Origin: Cytospora piceicola
Lineage: Eukaryota; Ascomycota; Sordariomycetes; Diaporthales; Cytosporaceae
Assembly: GCA_023375675.1 (NCBI GenBank)
Contig: JALQBC010000028.1
Coordinates: 62,001-126,000, forward strand
Direction: 5' to 3'
Length of the DNA: 64,000 nucleotides
Position numbers and translations under genes: made by a program. Numbering within the stretch: position 1 is the stretch's first letter; each line of letters starts with the position of its first letter. This document shows, one piece after another, positions 11,096-21,992 of this stretch. A model generated the notes under the pieces. It was not told the DNA's origin and did not search any database. It was given only the letters and a program-made list of their open reading frames with translations.

Positions 11096-13243
11096 CTAGG
11101 CCGTCGACTCGTCGGGTTCTGCCTCGTCCTTGCCTTCCTCGTCACCATCAGCGCCAGAACCAGCAGCATCGCCTGAAGGGGCCTGGGCTGCTCGGTCCGG
11201 AAGCGCGATGTCGCCATCACCCTTGCCCTCCTCTGGTTTCCTCGGCTGATCCTGCACCGGTGTCGATCCCGCCGCGGCTTCATCACCGGTGGCTTCACTC
11301 TCCCCCGCAGGGCCCTTGAGCCGCTTGCTGGTCGCCGACTCCGCGTCTGCTTCGCCCTCCGGCCCACGCTTCGAAGGGGTGGGACTGGCCCTCGCCGAGA
11401 GAGTCGCCGACGAGGGCGTCGTCTCCACGTCTTCCGGGTGCTGTGCCTCCTCGGGCCTCGACTCACCCTCCTCCTCCTGTGCCCCCTCGGCCTCCTCGGC
11501 CTTGTCCACGCTGCTGTGATCCGCCGCGTCTTCGGACGACGACGACGGCGTCATGACCGCCGGCTCGTCCTCGCTGCTGGTCTCGGGCGTGCTCGACGTC
11601 TCGCCCGCCTTGCGCCCCACGGCGGCCTCGACGTCGATGCCCCGCATCTCGACGTTGCCCCCGCTGCTGATGCTGAAGGTGCTCGACGTCGGGTTCTGCG
11701 GGCCCATGTCCTCGGCGCCGATGATGTCCGGCCCCCGGGCGTGCGGGCCCTCTTCCTCGTCCATCATCTCCTCGTCCGGCTTCTCGCCGGGCGCCTCCCC
11801 GGGAGCCTCGCCGCCGCCCATCCTGGTGTCCGCCGTCTCGCCGGCGGCAGCGGGCTGGTCGCCCGCCGCGGGAGGGGTCGCGGATGATGGGGCGGCGGAG
11901 GAGGAGGAGGAGGAGGTCACCACGAGCGGGCCGGCCCTCTGCAGCTGGCTCACAGGCACGACGCCGGCCCTCTGCTCCTGGCGGATGAGCTCGCCCTGCG
12001 TGATGACGCGCTGCTGCTGGCCAGCCCCGATGGACGACATGCCGTTGACGGAGATGACGACCGTCTCGATGCTTCCCACGCCGTTGGGGCCGTCTATGGT
12101 CTCCGTGCTCTCGGTACGTGTCTCAAACTGCCTGCCAGCCTGCGGCTGACTGCGCTGCTGCTGTGGGGGAGGCCCTTGACTCTGCGCCAGGGGCGAGGGG
12201 CCGCCGTCGGAGCCCAGCGTGGACGACTCGCCCGACTCGGACCCCCCGTCGCCAGTCGCGCGCCGCTGCAGCCACGGGATGGGCGTCAACAGCGCACCGC
12301 CCAAGGCCTCGTCGCTCCCAACGCTGCCGTTGCCGCTGCTCGTACTCGCCCAGGCCAGCGACGTGTCGACACCGTTCTCCTGGGGGAGCGGGCCCTGGTC
12401 TACCACACCGTTGGGACCGCTGAGCGACATTGGAGACATGTCCGGGATGGCTGGCGGCAGTGGGTATATGTTGTTCCCGCTCGTCACGTGCACGACCCTG
12501 TCGACGGCGTGCAGATACGACGGCAGGGATTTGTAGTGCTGGCGCGGCAGGAGCACCAGTTCGGCGAGGCGCTGGATGGTGTGGGGCGGGTATGTGTGGA
12601 AGGACTCGTTCAGGATGCCGGTGATCTCGGCGACCATTGCGACTATCTGCGGCGGCATGGTGCCTGGCTCGAGGGGCGGTGGTGCCGCGGCAACGGGGGC
12701 GGATGTTGGTGGCGTGGGGGCCGGGGCGGCGTTCTCCTTGTTCGTCTCCTGTGAGGAGCCGGCCGAGGTGCTGCCTGCTTCATTTTGGGTGGAGGATGCA
12801 TCGGCCGGGTCGGAGGATGGCAAGGGCGCAAGGAAGCGTGGTTCTGGGGGAGGAGGAGGTGGTGGTGCGGCGACGGGCTGGGGGATCCGCGGGATGGGGA
12901 AGTCGTTGTATGCGATCTGGATAGAGCATGTTAGTCTTTTGGCAGACGGTATGCTGGCTCCAGGCAGTTGCAGAATACCTTCTCGATGCGCGACACGATC
13001 GTGCTGAGCAACAGTGGCCATGTCGAGCTGTCGATGTGGTAGGCACATGTCAGCTAGGGCAGGTGCGACGTGATGCGACGCGACGCAATACGATGCGACG
13101 AGGTGATGATGATATGGGTGTTAGGAAGATGTGAGTAGAGATAGATCTTACTAGTCCATAGAACCACCGGCCGCAAGCTTGACCAGGGTCTCATCGTCGG
13201 TCTCCATCTCCATCTCCATCTCCATCTCCATTGTGGCCGCCAT
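11096..13243 (-). CDS. Protein phosphatase 4 regulatory subunit 2-like (PPP4R2)
   Basis: Probable regulatory/core subunit of protein phosphatase 4, a nuclear and centrosomal Ser/Thr phosphatase involved in the DNA-damage response. Exons on the minus strand: 13243-13152, 13027-12979, 12916-11096; introns of 124 and 62 bp; 653 aa. The spliced N-terminus runs through a Met-Glu repeat, then TDDETLVKLAAGGSMDY, STWPLLLSTIV and IAYNDFPIPRIPQPV. These WP-LL and P-R-I-P elements are typical of the PPP4R2 N-terminus and appear only with this splicing. A second conserved block (about 165-215) contains NESFHTYPPHTIQRLAELVL and HYKSLPSYLHAVDRVVHV. The C-terminal two thirds are low-complexity and rich in Ser, Pro, Glu and Ala, ending DEAEPDESTA. 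Family assignment rests on the N-terminal 215 residues. Confidence 0.85.
13195..13234 (-). repeat. GAGATG hexamer repeat encoding Met-Glu repeats
   Basis: Tandem CATCTC (plus strand) units lie within exon 1 of the PP4R2-like gene. They encode alternating Met-Glu just after the start, so several in-frame ATGs follow each other. Confidence 0.9.
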
Positions 13244-13450
13244 GTCAAGGTTGGGGAGGGGGGAGGGGAGGGGTGGGTGGATTGTGGTCCAGCCTTGCGG
13301 CAGAAAAGTTAAGTTGTCTATTCCGAGGTTCCAAGGTTGTTGATACTCGTGGGATTGATTGATTGATGGATGGTGAGACGTCAGTTTAGCGTAGCGCAGT
13401 GCACCTTCTGCAGGCTAGTGTTAGTGTTAGTGCTAGTGCTAGCGACCACT

Positions 13451-13513
13451 GGTTACTGGTTACTGGTTACTGGTTACTGGTTACTGGTTACTGGTTACTG
13501 GTTACTGGTTACT
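13451..13513. repeat. Heptamer tandem repeat (GGTTACT)9
   Basis: Nine perfect head-to-tail copies of GGTTACT, followed by degenerate copies (GGTTCAC, GGTTAGC). It lies about 210 bp upstream of the PP4R2-like start codon. Confidence 0.97.
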
Positions 13514-15361
13514 GGTTCACTGGTTAGCGGGCGAAATGGGCCCCGTCAACCTTGTAACCTTCGAGCCCTAAACAGAATCTACCCCAGGTTCTCCTAGGAT
13601 TCTCTACAGTCGTCATCAGTCCATTATTTGCAGCTTGTTGTGGACGAGCGAGAGCAACCTTGGGTGAAAGAAGGTTGGAAGCTTGAGCGTTTTTCTCGTG
13701 GCGCTCTGGCGCTTGGCGGTCCGCGGTGTATTTCGTGACTGCATGATCCCATCAATCAATCCCCTGATAGTGTTGCTCTGGTTTCCAGACTCATATCAGA
13801 CAGGTCATTCCGAGCTTTGGAAGTCTGTCTACGCTTAGCTATTCGGGTAAGCTCTTCAGAGAGGATCTCAAGTCGAATCCTTTTCCATGATCCCAGGGTC
13901 ACCAGTTGTTGGTTGGTCCTCCGTCATGGTCCTCGTCGAGGGATCACATACCCACGGAGATGTGTGTAATGCTTTCGTATCTGCGGCTGATAGAGCCCAT
14001 TGTGTACCTACAACTGTCCAAGATGTGTAGCGGATTATATGGAGCCTGATGGTCGATAAGAGACAGTAGAGATTGGTTGATGGGGGCCAACAAGATAAGA
14101 CCTGTACTGTACTGTATGTATGTCTGTCTGTTTGTGTACTATTTTGAACAGCAAACAGCCATGAGAGCCAAACAGGTCATGATCGACGGGGTGCAGGTCG
14201 TGTTGAGAGCCCATGTTGAACGGTTGAGGCTATTTTTAGAATCCCTCCCGCCCTGTCACATGTGTGCAGAGGTGGAATATGTACTTCGGTATTGTGTCTG
14301 CGCTATGTACGGTAGTGAATGGACGAGGTAATACCGAGGCCTGAGAATATCGAAATCAATATATCCTTTCGATCTGAGGGTTAATTTTTTACTAAAGGTA
14401 AGAGAGAATAGAGAAAGCCCGCTACTACAGTGGATTTCATCTTGAGTAGACTAAGTACTTAAGTAGGCAGCCAATCTGGTATTTATACGACCACAAGAGC
14501 GGTCCAAAGGCTGGGCCAACAGAGAACATACCTACCTAGGTAGGTACATACCAAGGTTGTCTAACCATTGACGTTACAGATGAGGCCAACAACTGCCCCT
14601 AAACTTGTCGATCTCGATCCCCCATCCGGTACCTCGAGGCCGCCTTTGTGAGTGCGACCGGTATGAAATGTTCTTTATATTGCAAGGTGTGTCAGGGTGG
14701 CTATACCCGCACCTACATAGGTACCTGCCTCCGTAGGTAGAGAGGTAGGTACATGGTAAATTTAGGCTTCCCAAGGGTTCTTTTGATCGACACACGGGTG
14801 ATGTGCAAGCCAAGGGTTCTTTGCAACGTTGTCCCGGTGTTAGCGCAAGCCCCTGAACGGTCACAGCGGGGTGTACCATAAACGGTTGGTTCCAGCGCTC
14901 TCAGTACTTCCCTGAAGGGCCTGATGCACTAACATCAACACGCTCCGGGCACATGCTTCTTCAAGGCTGCCCCCTGTGGCCCCTGTGACTCCCTCCTGTC
15001 TCCCTTCTAGGAATGCCCAGTCGCACGGCCAACTGCACAGCCCTGCTGGGCATTCTTTTTTAATTACCTAGCTGGTACTAGGTCAGCAAACCGGGTGATT
15101 GAGGGTTTGGGGAGGGCCAAGTACAAGTAGAGATGCCCGGTACGGCGAGCTCCCCTTTCAATCCCAATTACGACTTTCCCATTGTCATGTAACGGTGTGT
15201 ATATGGAGAATAGCAGAACAAGAAAAGGAGCAAAGAGCAAGCCAACATCGACCGAGTCCCGTTCGAGACGACTGAAACAACCTTTGGAAAAGATAAGCAG
15301 GAGACAAAGACAAGACAAGACAACCTTGGAAGACAAGACGGGACGACACACGCCAGGCGAG

Positions 15362-15402
15362 GTTACCGTTACCGTTACTGCTACTGTTACTGTTACTGTC
15401 AC
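15362..15402. repeat. GTTACY hexamer repeat
   Basis: Seven near-perfect units of GTTACC/GTTACT/GCTACT/GTCAC in tandem. It shares the GTTAC core with the heptamer array 1.9 kb upstream. Confidence 0.9.
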
Positions 15403-15805
15403 AGGAAAGGGCCCTTGCTTGTCGTCGAAAACCGAAACAGCCTTCCAACAACAAAACGCTTATGCCCGCTCGCTCTCACACAACGAAAGAACGCCCGCCC
15501 CCTCCTCAGTCTTCCATCCCTTGAGAATATCGAAGCTTCGCCCCCGCCTCCCTCCCAAGCTGCCAGCCAGCCGGCCTGCCAACCAACCCCCATATCACCT
15601 GGGCATCCCATAAACATCCCATACATCCCACCCCACCACCTGGACATACAGTATCCCCTTCTCCCTCGACTTGTGTTTCATCTTTTATTCATCACCTGCC
15701 TTTTCAAACTTTACATCGAGCAATAAACGTTTATTATTGTGGAGACAGTTCTGGATCAAGCGCCCCCAGCAGCCCGTTTTTCTCCCCCTTCAGCCCTTGT
15801 GCCAA

Positions 15806-15863
15806 CTGTGGACTGTGGACTGTGGACTCTGTGGACTGTGGATTGTGGATTTGTGGATTGTGG
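15806..15863. repeat. TGTGGAC/T heptamer repeat
   Basis: Eight imperfect copies of CTGTGGA/TTGTGGA in tandem, in the probable leader or promoter of the UPF0658 gene. Confidence 0.9.
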
Positions 15864-16665
15864 GTCAATCGGTGGACTCGTGTGGGCATCCCAAATCTTA
15901 ATCTCCTTCCACATATTCGCTCTTCTGCCTTCCAGCCTTCTCTCGCCTGTCCTGTCATAAGTGTCGGATTGATGACACTTACAACTGCTGCGCTGCACTG
16001 CACTGCAAGAGAAATCCCCAGGATATGAGACCCGGGACCCGTGAACCTGGGACCTAGGTATTACCCCGTGGGCCTGCACACGAGGGCCGGAGTTACTTTC
16101 AGCTCAGCTCCAACCGAGTTTCCCAAAAGCCCAACCGAAGCAAAAAGGAAGAAGGACAAGACCCTTCTTCGTCAATCCATTCATCCAACATTCACTCGAT
16201 CCCCCTTGTCCAGTTTCCATCCCCCCCCCCCTCACCCCCGTCAGCTCGTCCCCGTGCTTTCCTTTCCCTCGCGCCACGAAAGTACGCTCGCGAAGCAACA
16301 GCAGCAGACCATCGCGTGAAAGATCCCAATCTCGAACATTTCCACGTCTCCACCCTCTTCACCGAACAAACATCGTTCTATCCCGACAATCGACAACCCG
16401 GATTGCGGAATTCTGCTGAGATCGCCGTCGCCATCATCGATTCCATCCGCACTCCGGACCCCCCTCCGCAACCTTATCCTGGTGGCCTACCACATAGACA
16501 CATTGCATCGACTCCTCCATAGGAGTCGATATAAGCCTGCCCGTCCTGGCGTTCCGCGCAGAATCCCGGCGGTCTCTCCTCTCCGCCGACCCAGGCTTTT
16601 CTACAGCTTTCCAAGAGGGGGGCTATCTGTATAGAGAAGGCATTTCACCATCACAGCGCGGAAGT

Positions 16666-17913
16666 ATGAAGCGCAATAGTCTGGACTTCCTGGCCGGGCC
16701 CTGGCCCAAGGCCTTCATGGCTGCTGCATCAATACAGGCCATAATAGGCCTAACATTCGAAGCGTAAGTCGTCCCAACAGTCCGGCTGCGTATCCACCCA
16801 CCTACCGTACTATGCACCTTGTTGGCCATTCAGCTGACCACTACGGCCCTTGAACCACAGGTACACCTTTGCCATGTTCCAGACCCATCTCAAGCCCGAA
16901 AAGCCAAAGACCGATAGCCAGACCAATGCTCAGTACAAAACGATACCGACGTTCCTCGCCCTATTCATTTTCGGCTTCCTTTACGAGGTCTTGCTCGTCT
17001 GGGATGCGCTTCGCCTGAAAAACACGATTCAGATCATCGGAATCTGCATCGCGAACGTGGCGTTAATGGTCTATACTGCGATACAGATCGACCAGATTCA
17101 CCAGGCTGTCACCATGCTGGGTAAAATTGATGCCTTGCTCGGTGGTTACCTCGACAATGGTGTGGAAGTCACAGCCACGGAAGTGCTCTGGGGCGAGGTC
17201 GAGCCATTCCTCATCGCGATTCCCATAATACTGGCAGTGGGAACGGTTGTCATGTCCTTTCTCGCGTGGAAATTGTACCAGGTCTTCGCATGGGACATCC
17301 TCAAGCAGATCGGTGCCGACTACAGGATGAAGAAGAGGTTTCTTGATTTCCAGGTAAGCAAGCAAGCAAGCATGATGAGAAGTACTTCGGTGGTGTGCAT
17401 ACAGGGAAAGCTGACCTGCTGTAGGTGTACATCGCCCTGCTCAAATTCGACTTCTTCTTCTTCCTCGGTTTCACCGTGCAATTCGTCGTCATTGTCAACG
17501 GTTATAGCAATATCGAGTTGTGGTTAACCGTTGCTGCCATACCGGTCACCATCCTGATCCTCCTCGCCGCCGCCTACTTCACACGACACGAGAACAAGAT
17601 CGGCACATGGTGTGTCATCGTCCTGTATGTCGCCGCTCTCGCGTACTTCATATTCAAGCTTGTCCGTATCTATCAACCGCACTACGCGTCGTGGTATATG
17701 CCGGTACGCAAGAGTTTGACGGCGTTTGCTGTGCTCGCCATCCTTTTATTGATATGCACCATCACCAATGCATTCTACTGCGTCAACAACTTTGACAGAG
17801 GTCTCAAGGCGCACCTGCTCAAGAGCACATTGGCCGAAGAGAAGGGCGATTCGGGCAGTGTCGATATGCACCACCTGAAACCGTCGGCAGCATCCCGGAT
17901 GACCATTGACTAA
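16666..17913 (+). CDS. UPF0658 Golgi apparatus membrane protein
   Basis: Polytopic membrane protein related to the fission-yeast UPF0658 Golgi family; molecular function unknown. Exons 16666-16763, 16861-17353, 17425-17913 (introns 97 and 71 bp) give 359 aa. The start MKRNSLDFLAGPWPKAF runs straight into the first membrane segment. About eight hydrophobic segments are visible, including TFLALFIFGFLYEVLLVWDA, IQIIGICIANVALMVYTAI, FLIAIPIILAVGTVVMSFLA, FDFFFFLGFTVQFVVIV, LWLTVAAIPVTILILLAAA and SLTAFAVLAILLLICTITNA. The tail is hydrophilic and ends SRMTID. The splice joins give uninterrupted membrane segments (TFEAYTFAMF; LDFQVYIALL), which supports the model. The leader is long and C/T-rich. 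Confidence 0.85.
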
Positions 17914-19445
17914 GGAGGAGATAAGGCCCGAGAGCCGGGAAGGCAGCTTCGACGACAAGCTGCAAGAGGCAGGGTCACGAATTAATGACCAGTTTTCCCG
18001 ACAACTACTCGCTCTGCTGGATCACTGGATCGAGGTCGGGCGACACGCCGGCCGACCACGGAACACAGACGACAAGTTGCGAATCTGAAATTACCATATA
18101 TATATACACCTCACAAGGATCATCGCATATTTACTGTCGACATTTACGGCGTTTTTGAGGACTCCCCGGATGGGATTTCGGGGTTGGTGTTCACGGTCCT
18201 TGATGATTTGGGATACCGGGGATGACCCGGGAGTAAAGGCGAGTCCTTGCTCCCTGGCTCTTCTGTACAGGAAAGAGAATCTAAAAGTGGGACGTGTGGG
18301 TGAGGGTGGGAGAAGTGAGCCACCAGGTTTTCCCTCCACGCAAGGGCTTCTGAGCATTTACAGCGGACTGCTACTTTTCTGGTGAGACTACCGACATTTT
18401 TTGATATCCTTGAGGTAGAGAGGCGTTTCTTTGACCTCCGGCACCTCTCGTCGCTTTCAAACCCCCCCTGGGCTGGGCACGGGGGGGGGACTATTTCTCT
18501 GATTCTCCCCCGTTTCTTTGTTCTTTAGGAGAAGTCTTTCCAAGTAGCGGATTCTTCCTTCTCCGTTTTGAGATGAGTAATGCAATTGGTCTGCCAGAGG
18601 GTGGTGGTCGGAAGGGAAGGGAGGGTGGGATCCGAGGCTGTGGAAACTACACGCACGAGATATCTACATATATATACCCCGAATTCAAGAAAAAAACAGA
18701 TCTTACCATTATTACACGCAGCTCAGAAGTGTCCAATAGAAATGTGGGGTGGAGAATTACAGGACTGCTTGTTTTCAGGGGTAAAGAAGCCACTCCCGGC
18801 CTTCAGGCGGAAGGGATCGAATGGTGGTAGAAACTCACGATAGGCCTGCCGTGCATAGGTGAGAGAAGGCGGGTCTGCGGCTTCTGGTAGCCCTGGGTTT
18901 CTATTTGCTTCGTGACTACTTTCGAGGAGAGATAATGTAATACAATATCAGGGCTGGGGCCGGGGGGGGGGGATGAGTGTTAGTGGGCATAAATGGGAGG
19001 TTACTAGTAGGCACCTGGGCAGTTATGGGCATAGAAGAGAACAGGTACTGTATGTTTATAGTCCGGCATGGGCAAAGAACAGAGAACAGGGCTACAAAGT
19101 CTGTACATGTTCATGACAGGCTCGAGCTTGAACACAGTTATGTCGCTTGAATTTCACGCGCTGTGGCTATTACCCACATACAACTGGTCATCACCATCAC
19201 CATCAAAGCCTACCATGTTCCCCACGACAACGCTCCTATCGTCCCTGTACTTGGTGAGGACCGGGCCGTGGTGGCTACGCCTTATCAAGACGATCAGTCA
19301 CCCTGTACTCCACGTTACCCTCTCTGCCGCGGTCCCAAGCACCAAGGATGATTGGAGGCTTCCCCGGTACGATGATGAACAGCCAGGCGGCGCCGCCATC
19401 CCAACGGTAGCAGCGCCCGAGCCGGCAGGCCAACAAGCCGCCCTT
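17914..19445. other. Convergent intergenic region
   Basis: Between the 3' ends of the UPF0658 gene (+) and RMD5 (-). No coding signal was recognised. Short poly-G/poly-C runs occur near 18466-18490 and 18961-18971. Confidence 0.6.
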
Positions 19446-20973
19446 CTAGAGAATGATCTGCCTCGCGTCCCGGAGCAGGCCCTCCACCGGGCAGTAGGGA
19501 CACTTGTACCTCTGCGAGTTCTTGACCAGGTTCTTGAGGGACTCCTTGGCCAGGACGTGCCCGCAGGGGAGCATCATGGGCGGGTTCTTGTCGGTCGTCT
19601 GCTCCTTGGAGACGGGGCACACGAAGATGGAGTGGTACACCATGGAGCCCGGCAGCGGGGTGTCGAAGGCGAGCTCGTCGGCCGTCGTCCACGACGCCCG
19701 GGCCTGGGTCATCTGCTCGACGTACTTGACGAGCCGCGGCAGCGAGATGGCGCCCGCGGTGGCGGCGACGTAGAGGGGGCTCTCGGCGCTGAGGCCCAGG
19801 AGCGAGCAGAACTCGCGCGTGAAGGAGCTCGCGATGTCGTCGAAGCCGCCGCCGCCGCCGCCCGCCGGGCCGGCCTCGGCGAAGAGGTCCGCGTAGGGCG
19901 AGTCGGGCAGGTTGGACTGGTACACGAGCGCCGAGGCGAGCTGCGCGATCTCCTTGGCGTGGCGGTCCGAGAAGCGGGGGAAGTTGACGCGCGCGTACCG
20001 CATCGCCGCCGCCAGCGCCGGCGGCTCGTCCCCGCCGCCGCCGCCGCGCTGCACCAGGTAGATGTACTGCCGCTTGCACAGCTCGAACTCGAGGTCGGAG
20101 CCGCGGATGTCGAGCTCGGCGCTGTTGCGGTGGGCCCAGGCGATGGCGGGGATGAGGTTGCGGCCCTTGAGCTCCGAGAGGATCTGGTACATGGTCGCGA
20201 ACTTCTCCTGGAGTTCTCGGGACTGTAGCGTGCGCACCTCGGTCATGGGCTCGTCGTCCCCGCCGTCGTATCCTGCATCCCCGGGATCCTGTGAGTCTTC
20301 ATTAGGTATGGTGTTGTTGTCGTCGTCGTCATCGTCGTCGTCCGAGTGGTCGGCATCCATGTCCGTGTCGTAGGTGGGTTGTGATTGATGTGGTACGGGC
20401 TCGAAGGGGTGCGTCCGGGGTGGTGCTGAAGGCTCGCCAGCGCCCTCGTGTGGTGGTTCTCGCTCTTGCAGTTGATGCGCCGCTTGTGTCTCCTGTATGA
20501 AGGTCGATGCAACATTGAACTGGCCTTCCCGCAGCAGGTGCATTGCGATGGCGCGGTTGATCAACTCGGGATGCTTGGCCATGGCATCGTCGTCGGTGGG
20601 GAGTGACTTGAGGGGAAAGTTCTTGTCGAGGACCTTGCCATAGTTCTTGCGGACCTTGTCCACCTTTCGTAGGTCTTCATTGATGGCATCGAAGCCCTCT
20701 GATACTGGGTTTTGTAGTCTGGCGAGGGTGAGGCTTGCGGTATGGGGATCTGGGGCTATTGGCGAAAGTCAGTTCTTCGTCGTACTGGAGCTGGCTCGGC
20801 TGAGGGCGGATCAACACACAATCAGCTATCTGCTCCCTCGCTTGGGTGAGGATGTCTATTATCTTGTCGACATCGCTGACGGCTGCTGTCAGGCGACTAG
20901 AGGTGTTGTTCGCTAGACGGTCGAGCTCCTTGAGCAACGCCGGGATGTCGGCTTCGTCTTGTTTATAAGCCAT
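19446..20973 (-). CDS. RMD5: GID/CTLH E3 ubiquitin ligase subunit RMD5 (GID2)
   Basis: RING-type subunit of the GID/CTLH ubiquitin ligase, which degrades gluconeogenic enzymes when sugar returns. Exons (minus) 20973-20820 and 20755-19446 with a 64-bp intron (donor GTGTGT, branch-like CTGAC, acceptor TAG) give 487 aa. Order: N-terminal helical region (MAYKQDEADIPALLKELD; VSDVDKIIDILTQAREQ); DPHTASLTLARLQNPVSEGF; KVRKNYGKVLDKNFPL; LisH (NRAIAMHLLREGQFNVASTF); CTLH/CRA helices; and the GID-type RING at about 429-474, with C431, C449-G-H451, C470 and C473 (LPCGHV, KCPYCP). Like other RMD5 proteins the RING is degenerate on its first half. An acidic stretch with seven consecutive Asp and a Gly-rich insert near 270 are lineage-specific. 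The exon body is strikingly GC-rich. Confidence 0.95.
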
Positions 20974-21992
20974 ACTGGGGTCCGAATATTTCTTTCAAGT
21001 GACGAGAGCTGTGATGGTAAGAATGGTTTAGGGTTGAGGTTCAGATAGAAGTTTGTGAAGTAGGAGGTGGTGCGTGTTGGGGGGGAGAGCCCGTGTAAGT
21101 GGAGGTTGTTTGGAGTGGTTGGAGTGGTTCGGTCACTACTCAAGACCACCTAGATACTGTACCTTACGTACTAAGTAGATATGTACTCGAGTAGCAAGCA
21201 CTTTCCGCTGGTGACGGTTCCGATCTCACATGAGTAAGGATAACCTTGGAACGTAGGAACTCCGTTGACCACAAGACTACCTAGGTACCTACTCAAGTAG
21301 GTATTCAATACCTACTTAGTCTGCTAATGTAGGTATCTAGGTAGGTAGACTAGCAGTTTAGCAGTCTACCGATTGCATACATCTACCGAGGTATCATCAG
21401 CGGGCTCAGTGACGTTGACGTTCTCAAGAGGCCCCGAAATTCGCCCTCCCACAGGTGCACCGTGCCACATGCCACTATGTACCACAGTACTGATCAGTAA
21501 ATTACCCCACTGAAAGCTCCACCCCTCAGTATACCTAAGTCCGCCGTACCTAAGTACCTACATATTCCTGATACTGTACCTAGGTACCTAGGTACTTTAG
21601 TGCTTTGGTACGTACCTTGATGTCCTCCGTCTGTCGTCCCCTATTTCCGCCACCGGCCGCCGGCTCGCCTTTCCCGACCCTAGAATTGCAACTTGACTAC
21701 CATGCATCTGCGTCACATGTCAGAACCTTGAAGTTTTGCAAATGATACCGGTACTATACAGCTCTCGACTGCTCAGGGATTTGCTAAAGAGTCACTTATG
21801 AGGGCCTGGAGGATATGATATCGCTCTGGTGAAGCCAACTGTCTGTCGCCTTGCTCCTCGAGCCAACCGTCAGCCCCTCCAACATGCACCAGTCGCTATC
21901 CAGGTGCTCGAGGTCTGTCGCGATTTGTCATTGGTTGTCGCTCATGCCCATGACGGTATAGTATTATACAGACCCTGTAGGAGTCGGACATA
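20974..21992. other. Divergent promoter region
   Basis: About 1 kb between RMD5 (-) and the STB6-like gene (+), so probably a bidirectional promoter region. It is crowded with TACCTAGGTA-type palindromes (about 21277-21346 and 21576-21596). No coding signal was seen. Confidence 0.6.
21277..21346. repeat. Cluster of CCTAGG palindromic words
   Basis: Several overlapping ACCTAGGTACCT and TAGGTATCTAGGTAGG words lie within 70 bases; another cluster is at 21576-21596. The same word family recurs in other intergenic regions of this window. Confidence 0.85.

Larger units (their letters stand above)
13244..16665. other. Long intergenic region with several microsatellites
   Basis: About 3.4 kb between the divergent PP4R2-like (-) and UPF0658 (+) genes. 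No family-matching frame was found. It contains heptamer and hexamer tandem repeats (listed separately), a CCTAGG palindrome near 14525-14551, and from about 15450 a long C/T-rich stretch likely to be promoter and leader of the UPF0658 gene. A small or non-coding transcript here cannot be excluded. Confidence 0.55.

Noticed and set aside
10864..11466. 200-codon minus-strand Arg-rich frame
   Set aside because: Overlaps the PP4R2-like 3' end in another frame; low complexity, no family.
13860..13885. B-box-like AGTCGAATCC
   Set aside because: No A-box or cloverleaf can be formed upstream.
15182..15726. Overlapping plus/minus frames with Thr-Val repeats
   Set aside because: Generated by the GTTACY repeat and C-rich leader; no conserved sequence.
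19068..20228. 386-codon plus-strand open frame
   Set aside because: Antisense shadow of the GC-rich RMD5 exon; composition-driven, no family similarity.
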